Assembly (NCBI GenBank): GCA_905194705.1
Contig: CAJJTI010000105.1
Location: 1-6,753, forward strand
Source: an uncultured Solobacterium sp.
Lineage (GTDB): Bacteria; Bacillota_I; Bacilli_A; Erysipelotrichales; Erysipelotrichaceae
DNA: 6,753 bases
Direction of reading: 5' to 3'
In this document: one piece after another, positions 1-5,762 of the stretch
Layout: each line of letters opens with the position of its first letter
Numbering within the stretch: the first letter of the stretch is position 1
Program-made: the position numbers and the translations under genes
The notes under the pieces: model-generated
Database searches by the model: none
What the model saw: the letters and a program-made list of their open reading frames with translations, nothing else
What the model was told of the DNA's origin: nothing

Positions 1-54
1 ACCGCTGACCCTCTGCTTGTAAGGCAGATGCTCTCCCAACTGAGCTAAACCTCC
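1..54 (-). tRNA. tRNA-Val(UAC), 3' part cut off by window edge
   Basis: Read on the minus strand, the segment begins with a GGAGGTT acceptor strand (54 to 48), then TA and a D-arm with GCTC/GAGC stem and an 8-nt loop containing GG. An anticodon arm follows with TCTGC/GCAGA stem and the 7-nt loop CTTACAA. The anticodon is TAC (complement of positions 19-21), which reads valine GUA and related codons. The variable loop and the start of the T arm are present, but the T loop, the acceptor 3' strand and any CCA lie beyond position 1. tRNA genes in these bacteria often sit in clusters, so more may lie to the left; that is inference. Confidence 0.93.
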
Positions 55-90
55 ACATTTTGTTGTGCCTCATTTCCTGAGCGCTTATTT

Positions 91-119
91 AATATACCAT
101 GCTTTCAAATACTCGTCAA
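91..119 (-). promoter_or_regulatory. Promoter of the tRNA-Val gene
   Basis: On the minus strand, a -35 box TTGACG (119-114) and a -10 box TATATT (96-91) are separated by exactly 17 bp. This is a near-consensus vegetative sigma factor promoter. Transcription would start around position 84, giving a 5' leader of about 30 nt before the mature tRNA at 54. Strength and position fit a stable-RNA promoter. No promoter of similar quality is seen for the divergent alr gene. Confidence 0.8.
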
Positions 120-156
120 CTATTTTTTTCAAAATGTGTTAAACTTTTTTTGTGAC

Positions 157-188
157 CAATGAAGTGGCAACTTTTTGTCCCTTCATTG
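157..188. repeat. Imperfect palindrome upstream of alr
   Basis: CAATGAAG (157-164) is exactly complementary to CTTCATTG (181-188). Inside it, after one T/C mismatch, GGCAA (166-170) pairs with TTGTC (175-179) with one G-U, leaving a 4-nt CTTT loop. The whole folds into one 14-step hairpin. It is not followed by a U run on either strand, so it is not a normal terminator. It lies 36 bp before the alr start, where a promoter, operator or mRNA leader would be expected. Its first 11 nt also occur at the putative insertion-sequence end at 6711-6721, so a mobile-element remnant is another possibility. Function unknown. Confidence 0.5.
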
Positions 189-223
189 AGCAGGCTAGAG
201 AATTATAGCATGGAGATTTTATT

Positions 224-1328
224 ATGTACAGAAAAACTTTTCTAAAAATTAATTTGGATGCACTTAAATTTAATTTGGAAGCTATTCAAGCCGTCCAAAA
301 GAAAAAAGCTATCGCTGTTTTAAAAGCGAATGCATATGGTTGTGGAGCGAAAGAAATCTCTGAAGTAATGGTTGAATGTGGTGTAGAAATGATTGCTGTA
401 TCAAGTTTAGACGAAGCTATTGCCATGAGAAATTTCGGATATAAAAATGAATTATTAATATTAGGACATGTTGATCCCATTAATATTCCTATCTTAATTC
501 AAAATAATATCAGTACTACTGCTTACTCTTTTAACTGGGTATTAGAAGCAGTTAAACAAAATTGTAAAAATTTAAAAATCCATTTAAAAATTGAAACTGG
601 AATGAATCGTATTGGATTTACAAATTTAGAAGAATTAAAACAAGCTTATGATTTATTAAGTGAAGCAGGATGTTTTATTGAAGGAATATTTACTCACTTT
701 GCATGTGCTGAGTCTAATGAAGAAAAAACATTATCAATTTAGTCTTTTCAAAAAAGCATATGAATCTCTAAATCACTCATTTAAGTGGATTCATACTGAT
801 AATTCATATGCCAGTGTATCTTTCAAAGATTCTTTAACTAATGCCTGTCGTATCGGTATTGGTTTATATGGATATCAAGATAACATTGCACTAAAACCCG
901 CTTTATCTTTATACTCACAATTATTTTATGTTAAACAAGTGCATAGAGATGAAACTATCGGTTATGGAGCAACTTATACTGCCAAAGAAGATATTTATGT
1001 AGGAACAATGCCTATAGGCTACGCTGATGGCTTTATTCGTGCTAATCAAGGTAGAAATGTATATATAGATGGACAAATGTGCGAAGTTGTTGGTCGTGTG
1101 TGTATGGATCAAACCATGATAAAACTTCCTTCTCAAATAAAAGAAGGAAGTTTAGTGGAAATATTTGGTCCTCATATACCATTAGAAGAAATGGCAAATG
1201 ATTTAAACACAATACCTTATGAAATTATTTGCTTAATTACTTCTCGTGTTTCAAGAGTTTATATCAAAAATAATGAAGTAGTAAAAACAGAAAATGAATA
1301 TTTGGATTTAAGCCACCACATCAGGTAA
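224..1328 (+). pseudogene. alr: Alanine racemase, interrupted by a one-base frameshift in an A6 run
   Basis: Alanine racemase is a cytoplasmic PLP enzyme that interconverts L- and D-alanine for peptidoglycan synthesis. The start ATG at 224 is preceded by GGAG (212-215) at 8-nt spacing. The first part (224-742, 172 codons) carries the PLP-binding motif AVLKANAYG with Lys34 as the expected Schiff-base lysine, the IETGMNRIGF motif and the THFACAE segment. It then runs into a TAG. The second part resumes in the +1 frame from about 725 and carries HTDNS, the RIGIGLYGY segment, IGYGATYTA with the expected catalytic tyrosine, PIGYADG, GRVCMDQTM, and IPYEI with the second active-site tyrosine. Removing one A from the run 723-728 joins them into a 367-residue protein, a normal length for the family. 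Homology is uninterrupted across the joint, so this is either a sequencing or assembly error or a very recent mutation. A GTG at 660 is a possible internal start of the second part but has no supporting ribosome binding site. Confidence 0.9.
1122..1153. repeat. 12-bp perfect inverted repeat inside the alr coding region
   Basis: AAACTTCCTTCT (1122-1133) is exactly complementary to AGAAGGAAGTTT (1142-1153), with an 8-nt loop. It lies within alr codons for the stretch IKLPSQIKEGSL. On the minus strand the stem is followed by T-rich sequence (four Ts, three of them in the stem). This makes it a weak candidate terminator for the leftward phosphoesterase transcript, whose stop is about 155 bp upstream at 1308. 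On the plus strand it would be a stable mRNA hairpin within alr. Whether it does anything is inference. Confidence 0.5.
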
Positions 1329-2114
1329 TAAATGAATCACAACAAATTCAGGATTGTTATAGAGTCTAGGGATACCATGGTATTCTTTGGTTAATCCCCT
1401 GCCTATAATAATCTTTTTATTTCCAATTTCATGCATACCATGAATATATTTTGGTAATAACCCCTGTTGAGGAGCAGCTGCACCTATTCTTGTGCCAGGA
1501 ATACACCATTGTCCACCATGAGCGTGACCAGAAACAACTAAATCACAGTTGATATCTTTATACAAAGATACCCAATGCGGTTTATGTGATAAAAGAATAC
1601 GATATGCATCTGTCTTGTAAATTTTATTTATTTCATAGGCTAAATATGTATTTTCCTTACTTTTACAATTGATACCACCAATTTCAAGTGTATTTCCATT
1701 CAACTGTATAACTTTTGTATTGTAATCTAATACATTTACACCATATTCTTTTATTTTTTCTTTTAAAGTGATAACATCCGTTCTATGTTCTTCATGATTT
1801 CCTGTACTGTAATAAACAGGATAATTTCTAATTTGATCTAATAAAGCAAAACCATTTTCATCACCATGGAATTCATCAAACAAATCTCCTGGTATAAGTA
1901 TCGCATCCGCATGTTCTTTATTAATCATCTCGATTAATTTGCACATATTCTTACCATAAGAAGCACCATGTAAATCAGATATTAAAATCATTTTTACTGG
2001 ATTTTGTATTTTAGAAGAGCGAATATAATACTCTGTATAATCACATTTATGAGGTAATCCTGCTCCTAATAAAGCTGCTGTACCAGCTGTTAAAAATAAC
2101 CATTTCTTTTTCAT
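1308..2114 (-). CDS. Membrane-anchored calcineurin-type metallophosphoesterase (YkuE/YaeI-like)
   Basis: This predicted 268-residue protein belongs to the binuclear-metal phosphoesterase superfamily. All signature motifs are present in order: SDLHG (Asp47, His49), GDLFD (76-80; Asp77 the bridging metal ligand), GNHE (105-108), SHKPH (176-180) and GHAHGGQ (196-202, with His197 and His199). Residues 5-19 form a hydrophobic stretch after three lysines, suggesting an N-terminal membrane anchor with the catalytic domain outside. There is no twin-arginine and no lipobox at Cys24. Similar proteins are annotated as YkuE/YaeI, some reported to act on UDP-sugar or lipid-linked pyrophosphates, but the substrate here cannot be read from sequence. 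The start is supported by AGGTGG (complement of 2121-2126) 6 nt before ATG. Its 3' end overlaps the convergent alr end by 21 bp. It is transcribed divergently from the Mn operon. Confidence 0.9.
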   Translation of the reverse strand: MKKKWLFLTAGTAALLGAGLPHKCDYTEYYIRSSKIQNPVKMILISDLHGASYGKNMCKLIEMINKEHADAILIPGDLFDEFHGDENGFALLDQIRNYPVYYSTGNHEEHRTDVITLKEKIKEYGVNVLDYNTKVIQLNGNTLEIGGINCKSKENTYLAYEINKIYKTDAYRILLSHKPHWVSLYKDINCDLVVSGHAHGGQWCIPGTRIGAAAPQQGLLPKYIHGMHEIGNKKIIIGRGLTKEYHGIPRLYNNPEFVVIHLLPDVVA

Positions 2115-2162
2115 AACAATCCACCTATTATCATTCTAACAGAAATAATATCTTTCCTCGCA

Positions 2163-2190
2163 TTTATACAAATTTTAAATATCGTCACAA
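2163..2190 (-). promoter_or_regulatory. Candidate promoter of the metallophosphoesterase gene
   Basis: On the minus strand, TTGTGA (2190-2185) and TATAAA (2168-2163) are spaced by 16 bp. Transcription would start around 2156, leaving a leader of about 40 nt before the ATG at 2114. The spacing is one base short of ideal and the region is very AT-rich, so other -10 choices nearby are possible. Its -35 box lies only 6 bp from the -35 box of the divergent Mn operon promoter. Confidence 0.5.
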
Positions 2191-2196
2191 AATAAA

Positions 2197-2226
2197 TTTA
2201 CACATTTTATTTTTTTGTGATATAAG
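2197..2226 (+). promoter_or_regulatory. Candidate promoter of the riboswitch-mntP-ATPase operon
   Basis: TTTACA (2197-2202) and TATAAG (2221-2226) are separated by 18 bp. The predicted start near 2233 lies just before the P1 helix strand of the aptamer (2237), which is where a riboswitch transcript should begin. The flanking sequence is a long A/T tract that could act as an UP-like or bendable element; that is inference. Confidence 0.55.
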
Positions 2227-2320
2227 TTATATATCCCATGGGGGAGTAGCAAGCATTCTAAATGAATGTAACAAGTCAACATCCTGATTATAAAAAATCT
2301 GGCTTGCTTTAAATTGCGAG

Positions 2321-2352
2321 ACTCATGTATAACTTTTGAGCTATACACGAGT
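2321..2352 (+). promoter_or_regulatory. Alternative hairpin competing with riboswitch P1
   Basis: Positions 2321-2331 (ACTCATGTATA) pair with 2342-2352 (TATACACGAGT) in 11 steps with one A-C mismatch and a 10-nt loop. The left arm contains the entire 3' strand of aptamer helix P1 (2322-2327), so this hairpin and P1 are mutually exclusive. It is the natural candidate for the ligand-free conformation. The pairing is seen directly; the switching role is inferred. Confidence 0.6.
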
Positions 2353-2371
2353 TTATTTATACATGCCTTAT

Positions 2372-2408
2372 AAACCCAAACGTAGCTCAATGTTATGTTT
2401 GGGTTTTT
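2372..2408 (+). terminator. Riboswitch-controlled intrinsic terminator in the mntP leader
   Basis: AAACCCAAAC (2372-2381) and GTTTGGGTTT (2397-2406) form a perfect 10-bp stem with a 15-nt loop. The U run continues from the stem (TTTTT at 2404-2408). It ends 20 nt before the mntP start, whose ribosome binding site at 2415-2420 lies outside the hairpin. Control is therefore most likely at transcription termination rather than translation initiation. The loop contains TAGCTCAA (2383-2390), complementary to an upstream segment (2336-2343). Confidence 0.85.
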
Positions 2409-2428
2409 ATATTGAAGGAGAACAAAAC

Positions 2429-3013
2429 ATGCAACTATTTATTTTCAATAGTGTCCTATTAGGAGTGGGATTAGCTATGGATGCATTTTCCGTTTCAATG
2501 GCAAATGGATTAAATGAGCCTCATATGCGAAAGCGAAAGTTTATCTACATAGCCTTTGTTTTTGGTGCTTTTCAAGCACTAATGCCTATGATTGGCTGGT
2601 TTTGTGTACATACAATTGTAGAAACTTTTTCGACATTTGCTTCTATCGTTCCGTGGATTGCCTTGATCTTACTTGCTTATATAGGTGGTAAAATGATTAT
2701 AGAAGGAATACGTACAGATATAGACGAAGAAGAGGAAAAAGAAAAAACTTTATCCCATTCTGATTTATTTATTCAAGGTATCGCAACATCTATTGATGCT
2801 TTATCAGTTGGTTTTACTATCGCAAATTATAACTTGCTTATGGCATCATCTGCTTCACTTATCATTGCAATCGTAACTTTTGTTATTTGTTTGGTTGGTC
2901 TTAAAATAGGTCAAATATTCGGTGCTAAATTATCAAATAAAGCACAACTTCTTGGAGGAATCATACTAATTGTCATTGGTTTAGAAATATTTATTACAGG
3001 AGTACTTTTATGA
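2429..3013 (+). CDS. mntP: Manganese efflux pump MntP
   Basis: MntP exports Mn2+ across the cytoplasmic membrane and protects against manganese overload. The protein is 194 residues, close to the family's usual size of about 190, with around six hydrophobic segments. It shows the family's internal duplication: GLAMDAFSVSMANG near residues 14-27 (Asp18) and ATSIDALSVGFTIA near 119-132 (Asp123). Each repeat starts with a membrane-embedded aspartate. An acidic, charged cytoplasmic loop (about 96-112, EEEEKEK) separates the halves. The start at 2429 is chosen because AAGGAG (2415-2420) sits 8 nt upstream. An in-frame extension to 2336 would run through the riboswitch terminator. The Mn riboswitch in its leader supports the function independently. 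It overlaps the following ATPase gene by 4 bp (ATGA), so the two are translationally coupled. Confidence 0.95.
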   Translation: MQLFIFNSVLLGVGLAMDAFSVSMANGLNEPHMRKRKFIYIAFVFGAFQALMPMIGWFCVHTIVETFSTFASIVPWIALILLAYIGGKMIIEGIRTDIDEEEEKEKTLSHSDLFIQGIATSIDALSVGFTIANYNLLMASSASLIIAIVTFVICLVGLKIGQIFGAKLSNKAQLLGGIILIVIGLEIFITGVLL

Positions 3014-5631
3014 AATATTATCTTTCAGAAATTTCAGATGTTTTAAATGAATTAAAATCTTCTACTAACGGATTATCTAATGAAGAAGCGAAAAAAAGAT
3101 TAGAAAAGTATGGAAAAAATGAATTAGAAGCCCCTAAAGGAAAATCTTTATTCATCCGTTTTCTAGAACAGTTAGCTGACCCTATGATTATTATCTTAAT
3201 TATGGCTGCAGCTATCAGTGGCGTTCTCGCAGTTATCGAAAATGAATCTTTCACTGATGTTATTATTATTCTTATTGTTGTACTCATCAATGCGATTCTA
3301 GGTGTCTATCAGGAAAATAAAGCCGAAAAAGCAATAGATGCTTTACAGAAAATGTCTGGTGCTACATCTAAAGTTAAACGTGATAATAAAATTATCCAAA
3401 TCCCAAGTAATGAATTAGTTATTGGCGATATTATCATTTTAGAAGCTGGTGATGCAATTCCAGCCGACGCTAGATTATTAGAATGTGCTCGTTTGCAGGT
3501 TGAAGAATCTGCCTTAACTGGTGAATCTGTCCCCGTAAATAAACTAATTGATATACTTAATCTAAAAAATGATGAAGATGTCATTCTAAATGATCGAAAG
3601 AACATGGTTTATATGGGCTGTACGGTTGTTTATGGTAGAGCTGTTGCAATTGTTACTGCTACTGGCATGAATACTGAAATGGGTAAAATTGCTAATGCTT
3701 TACTTGTCAGCAAAGATGAAGAAACTCCACTTCAGAAAAAATTAAATGAATTAAGCAAAATTCTTACATATATCGTTTTAGGAATTTGTATCTTCATCTT
3801 TATCATTCAGCTTATTCGTGCAGGTTCTTTCAACTTTGAGTTTTTAATTCATTCCTTTATGATTGCTGTTTCTTTAGCCGTAGCAGCAATACCTGAAGGA
3901 CTTGCTGCTGTTGTTACAGTTGTTTTATCTATTGGTGTAACGAACATGTCAAAAAGAAATGCAATTATCAGACATTTAACTGCTGTAGAAACATTAGGTT
4001 GTACAGAAATCATCTGTTCTGATAAAACCGGTACTTTAACTCAGAATAAAATGACTGTCGTAGATTCTTTCGGAAGTGATGATTTAGCAATTTCAAAAGG
4101 AATGGCTTTATGTTCAGATGCAGAAATTGATCGAGATGGCGTAGTTACAGGTGAGCCAACAGAAGCCGCTCTAGTTTACTGGGCATATAAATGCGGTTTA
4201 TCTAAATTAGATTTAAAAGAAGAATATCCACGTATTAATGAAGTCCCTTTTGATTCCAAACGTAAGATGATGTCTACGCTTCACAAAATAGACAATGGCT
4301 TTATCCAGTATACAAAAGGTGCCCCTGATATTGTTATTGATAGATGTACAACTTACTTGAAAGATGGAAAAATTTATCCACTTGATGAAACATATAGAAA
4401 AGAAATTAAAGCTAAAAATAAAGAAATGGCTGATAAAGCTTTACGTGTTTTAGCTTTAGGACAAAAAGAATATAGTGAAGAGCCTGTTAATTACACTTCA
4501 GAAACAGCTGAAAATGATTTATGTTTTGTTGGTTTAGGTGGCATGATTGATCCAATTAGACCAGAAGTAAAAGATGCAATTTTAAAGTGTAAAGAAGCCG
4601 GTATTACGCCTATTATGATTACTGGTGACCATATCGATACAGCTGTAGCTATTGCAAAAGAATTAACGATTCTTGATGATCATGCTAAAGCAATTACAGG
4701 CATGCAGTTAAATCGCATGAGTGATGAAGAATTTGAACAATGTTTCAAAGATATACATGTTTATGCCCGCGTACAGCCAGAACATAAAACAAGAATTGTT
4801 AATGCCTGGAAAAAAGCAGGTTATGTAACTGCTATGACAGGTGACGGTGTAAATGATGCTCCAAGTATTAAATCCGCTGATATTGGCATTGGCATGGGTA
4901 TTACAGGCACTGATGTAACTAAAAACGTAGCTGATATGGTATTAGCTGATGATAATTTTGCCACTATTGTAAATGCTGTAGAAGAAGGTCGTAGAATTTA
5001 TGACAATATTCGTAAAGCTATTCAATTCTTACTTGGTTCTAATCTAAGTGAAGTCTTATGTATCTTTATTGCCACATTACTTGGATTTGAAATCTTAAAA
5101 CCTGTTCATTTGTTATGGATAAATCTTGTGACAGATTGTTTCCCTGCTTTAGCTTTAGGAACAGAAAAAGCAGAACCTAATATTATGAAACGTAAACCAA
5201 GAAACACTAAAGATGGCATCTTTTCAAATGGTGTTGGTGTAGATATTGTTTATCAATCTATCGTTGTAACAATACTTGTCTTATTCTCTTATTTCTTAGG
5301 TCATTATATTGAAAGTGGAATATGGGCTATTACAAACAGTAAAGATGGTGTAACAATGGCATTTTTAACAATGTCCATGGCAGAAATCTTCCACAGTATG
5401 AATATGCGTTCTCAGAAACAAAGTATATTTAAACTAGGTTCATTAAATAAATACTTATTAGCTGCTGGCGTTATTTCTCTAATTACTACAACTATCGTAT
5501 GTGAAGTACCATTCTTAGCTAATGCTTTCCAATTCACATCTATCAGTTTCTTAGAATACGCTATCGCTATTCTATTAGGTGCAAGTATTATTCCTATTGT
5601 AGAAATTGTCAAACATTTTGAATACAAGTAA
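3010..5631 (+). CDS. P2A-type cation-transporting ATPase, probable Ca2+/Mn2+ exporter
   Basis: An 873-residue P-type ATPase that would pump cations out of the cytoplasm using ATP. Domains in order: an N-terminal cation-ATPase segment (about 1-50); M1-M2; actuator domain with LTGES (169-173); M3-M4 with AAIPEGL (292-298); phosphorylation domain with SDKTGTLT (337-344, Asp338 phosphorylated); nucleotide-binding domain with KGAPD (436-440); DPIRPEV (514-520); MITGD; TGDGVNDAP (610-618); then M5-M10. By motif alignment, SERCA-type ion ligands are kept: Glu296 in M4, Asn678 and Glu681 in M5, Asn705, Thr708 and Asp709 in M6. This points to a Ca2+-ATPase-like pump rather than MgtA-type Mg2+ import or a heavy-metal P1B pump, and no CPC motif is present. 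The start at 3010 has AGGAG (2998-3002) at 7-nt spacing and overlaps the mntP stop. Streptococcal pumps of this kind under the same riboswitch class export Mn2+ and Ca2+, so the Mn role here is inferred from family and context. Confidence 0.93.
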   Translation: MKYYLSEISDVLNELKSSTNGLSNEEAKKRLEKYGKNELEAPKGKSLFIRFLEQLADPMIIILIMAAAISGVLAVIENESFTDVIIILIVVLINAILGVYQENKAEKAIDALQKMSGATSKVKRDNKIIQIPSNELVIGDIIILEAGDAIPADARLLECARLQVEESALTGESVPVNKLIDILNLKNDEDVILNDRKNMVYMGCTVVYGRAVAIVTATGMNTEMGKIANALLVSKDEETPLQKKLNELSKILTYIVLGICIFIFIIQLIRAGSFNFEFLIHSFMIAVSLAVAAIPEGLAAVVTVVLSIGVTNMSKRNAIIRHLTAVETLGCTEIICSDKTGTLTQNKMTVVDSFGSDDLAISKGMALCSDAEIDRDGVVTGEPTEAALVYWAYKCGLSKLDLKEEYPRINEVPFDSKRKMMSTLHKIDNGFIQYTKGAPDIVIDRCTTYLKDGKIYPLDETYRKEIKAKNKEMADKALRVLALGQKEYSEEPVNYTSETAENDLCFVGLGGMIDPIRPEVKDAILKCKEAGITPIMITGDHIDTAVAIAKELTILDDHAKAITGMQLNRMSDEEFEQCFKDIHVYARVQPEHKTRIVNAWKKAGYVTAMTGDGVNDAPSIKSADIGIGMGITGTDVTKNVADMVLADDNFATIVNAVEEGRRIYDNIRKAIQFLLGSNLSEVLCIFIATLLGFEILKPVHLLWINLVTDCFPALALGTEKAEPNIMKRKPRNTKDGIFSNGVGVDIVYQSIVVTILVLFSYFLGHYIESGIWAITNSKDGVTMAFLTMSMAEIFHSMNMRSQKQSIFKLGSLNKYLLAAGVISLITTTIVCEVPFLANAFQFTSISFLEYAIAILLGASIIPIVEIVKHFEYK

Positions 5632-5650
5632 TATAGCTGTTAAGCAAAGC

Positions 5651-5677
5651 AAGCTCCAGACTTAATGGAGCTTTTTT
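5651..5677 (+). terminator. Terminator of the mntP-ATPase operon
   Basis: AAGCTCCA (5651-5658) and TGGAGCTT (5666-5673) form a perfect 8-bp stem with a 7-nt loop, running into six Ts (5672-5677). It begins 19 nt after the ATPase stop codon and separates the operon from the promoter of the MerR gene. Confidence 0.92.
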
Positions 5678-5708
5678 ATATGTCGAAATATAAATTATCA
5701 AGAATATA

Positions 5709-5739
5709 TTGACATGTACGTACTGTACACGCTTATATT
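5709..5739 (+). promoter_or_regulatory. MerR-type promoter with operator dyad in a 19-bp spacer
   Basis: A perfect -35 box TTGACA (5709-5714) and a -10 box TATATT (5734-5739) are 19 bp apart. This over-long spacing is characteristic of promoters activated by MerR-family proteins through DNA distortion. The spacer contains the inverted repeat TGTAC (5715-5719) and GTACA (5725-5729) around a 5-bp centre. The dyad sits between the boxes, where MerR operators lie. Since the next gene is a MerR regulator, autoregulation is the simplest reading. Choosing TTATAT (5733-5738) as -10 would give 18 bp, so the spacing is not beyond doubt. Confidence 0.75.
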
Positions 5740-5762
5740 AACCTCATACGGAGGTATTTACC

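Larger units (their letters stand above)
2233..2410 (+). promoter_or_regulatory. yybP-ykoY manganese riboswitch with transcription-attenuating expression platform
   Basis: The aptamer signatures are GGGGAGTAGC (2241-2250) and GCGAGAC (2316-2322). They are bracketed by P1, CATGGG (2237-2242) with CTCATG (2322-2327), six pairs including one G-U. A P2 hairpin is GCATTC (2253-2258) with GAATGT (2264-2269), and a P3 helix is CAAGTC (2272-2277) with GGCTTG (2301-2306). This order matches the Mn2+-sensing yybP-ykoY family, including the Lactococcus lactis example. The expression platform runs to about 2410 and ends in a strong terminator. In this family Mn2+ binding stabilises P1 and usually increases expression of exporters. 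The downstream genes, mntP and a cation ATPase, are the classical regulon. An earlier TTATA (2227-2231) could extend P1 by pairing with 2328-2332, but it probably lies upstream of the transcription start. Confidence 0.9.

Noticed and set aside
157..188. Reading the palindrome before alr as a transcription terminator
   Set aside because: Neither strand has a U run directly after the stem; the T7 run at 144-150 precedes it on the plus strand and reads as A on the minus strand.
719..742. Programmed ribosomal frameshifting in alr
   Set aside because: A6 followed by C is not a recognised +1 site, no stimulatory structure is evident just downstream, and alanine racemases are not known to use recoding. 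A simple indel explains it.
660..1328. A separate rightward gene starting at the GTG at 660
   Set aside because: It has no ribosome binding site, and its first about 22 codons are the out-of-frame translation of the alr first half. Real homology begins only at about 725, so it is the second half of the frameshifted alr.
2175..2390. A 71-residue leftward open frame opposite the riboswitch
   Set aside because: It is the complement of a structured RNA leader, has no ribosome binding site or family resemblance, and overlaps both promoters.
2336..2428. An upstream start for mntP at 2336 (adding 31 residues)
   Set aside because: It would lie inside the riboswitch platform and be translated through the terminator stem. 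The ATG at 2429 has a well-placed AAGGAG and gives the normal MntP N-terminus.
3018..3605. Leftward open frames of 90 and 98 residues inside the ATPase gene
   Set aside because: They are antisense shadows of a well-conserved ATPase coding sequence, with low-complexity Ser/Ile-rich products and no start signals.
3010..5631. Annotation of the ATPase as an MgtA Mg2+ importer or a heavy-metal P1B pump
   Set aside because: It has PEGL in M4 and NLVTD in M6 with M5 Asn/Glu, as in Ca2+-ATPases, and lacks the CPC/SPC motif and metal-binding N-terminal domains of P1B pumps.
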